From Oscillospiraceae bacterium (lineage in GTDB: Bacteria > Bacillota > Clostridia > Oscillospirales > Ruminococcaceae), in contig CAADWC010000037.1 in the NCBI GenBank assembly GCA_900752625.1, positions 1 to 5,157 of the forward strand: a DNA stretch of 5,157 bases. Direction: 5' to 3'. Below are positions 5,140-5,157 of this stretch, piece after piece. Under the pieces are notes generated by a model, which searched no databases, was not told the DNA's origin, and saw only the letters and a program-made list of their open reading frames with translations. Numbering within the stretch: the first letter of the stretch is position 1; the number at the start of each line of letters is the position of its first letter. Both the position numbers and the translations under genes were made by a program.

Positions 5140-5157
5140 ATGAACACATTTTTAAAA
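5140..5157 (+). CDS. Start of an unidentified gene, cut by the window end
   Basis: The ATG at 5140 follows AGGAGG (5130-5135) with four bases between, and the frame (MNTFLK) stays open to the window edge. Six codons are too few to name a family. An in-frame ATG at 5113 would add nine residues (MLPSGAGGT), but it lies against the upstream Shine-Dalgarno and within one base of the hairpin, so 5140 is the better start. The 94-base gap after the adenylyltransferase gene is the longest between intact genes here. Confidence 0.6.

Noticed and set aside
1751..5147. Long minus-strand open frames opposite the genes
   Set aside because: They mirror the codon pattern of the + strand genes, their translations match no family I know, and they lack ribosome sites.
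1..5157. tRNA, rRNA, CRISPR arrays, insertion sequences or attachment sites
   Set aside because: I looked for cloverleaf arms, spaced repeats, transposase motifs and terminal inverted repeats and saw none.

Overview
The window looks like chromosomal DNA from a low-to-moderate-GC Gram-positive anaerobe, most likely a clostridial gut or rumen bacterium of the Ruminococcus/Oscillospiraceae type. This rests on strong AGGAGG-type ribosome binding sites, a consensus sigma-A promoter, closely packed co-directional genes, and protein styles I associate with Clostridia. The assignment is recall-based and would need a similarity search.

Layout. Bases 1-107 are AT-rich and hold no gene I can support. 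A near-consensus extended -10 promoter (108-136) opens a transcription unit in which all genes lie on the + strand. The first thing downstream is a short broken reading frame (192-345). It looks like the two ends of a GNAT N-acetyltransferase whose middle, including the acetyl-CoA-binding part, has been deleted. Next come glmM (phosphoglucosamine mutase, 401-1744), a flavodoxin-fold NAD(P)H/FMN oxidoreductase with a cysteine cluster (1787-2509), and a COG1092/RlmI-like SAM-dependent methyltransferase (2500-3363). The last two complete genes are an APH(3')-type aminoglycoside phosphotransferase homologue (about 3351-4154) and an ANT(6)/AadE-type aminoglycoside adenylyltransferase homologue (4185-5045). 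A further gene starts at 5140 and runs out of the window. It is preceded by a 7-bp hairpin lying between two strong Shine-Dalgarno-like sequences.

How the genes fit together. The first four complete genes are separated by 42 bp or overlap by 10 to 13 bp. A 30-bp gap precedes the fifth, and no convincing intrinsic terminator lies between any of them, so co-transcription from the promoter at 108-136 is plausible. glmM makes the amino-sugar phosphate that feeds UDP-GlcNAc and the cell wall. The final two genes are homologues of the two enzyme classes carried together in the mobile aadE-sat4-aphA-3 resistance cluster. Here they sit in what looks like an ordinary chromosomal neighbourhood, with no transposase, integrase or obvious change in base composition. 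I do not see a clearly new multi-gene system. The points most worth following are this native-looking aminoglycoside-modifying pair, the decayed acetyltransferase under the glmM promoter, the methyltransferase without the expected motif VI cysteine, and the hairpin leader at the right edge.
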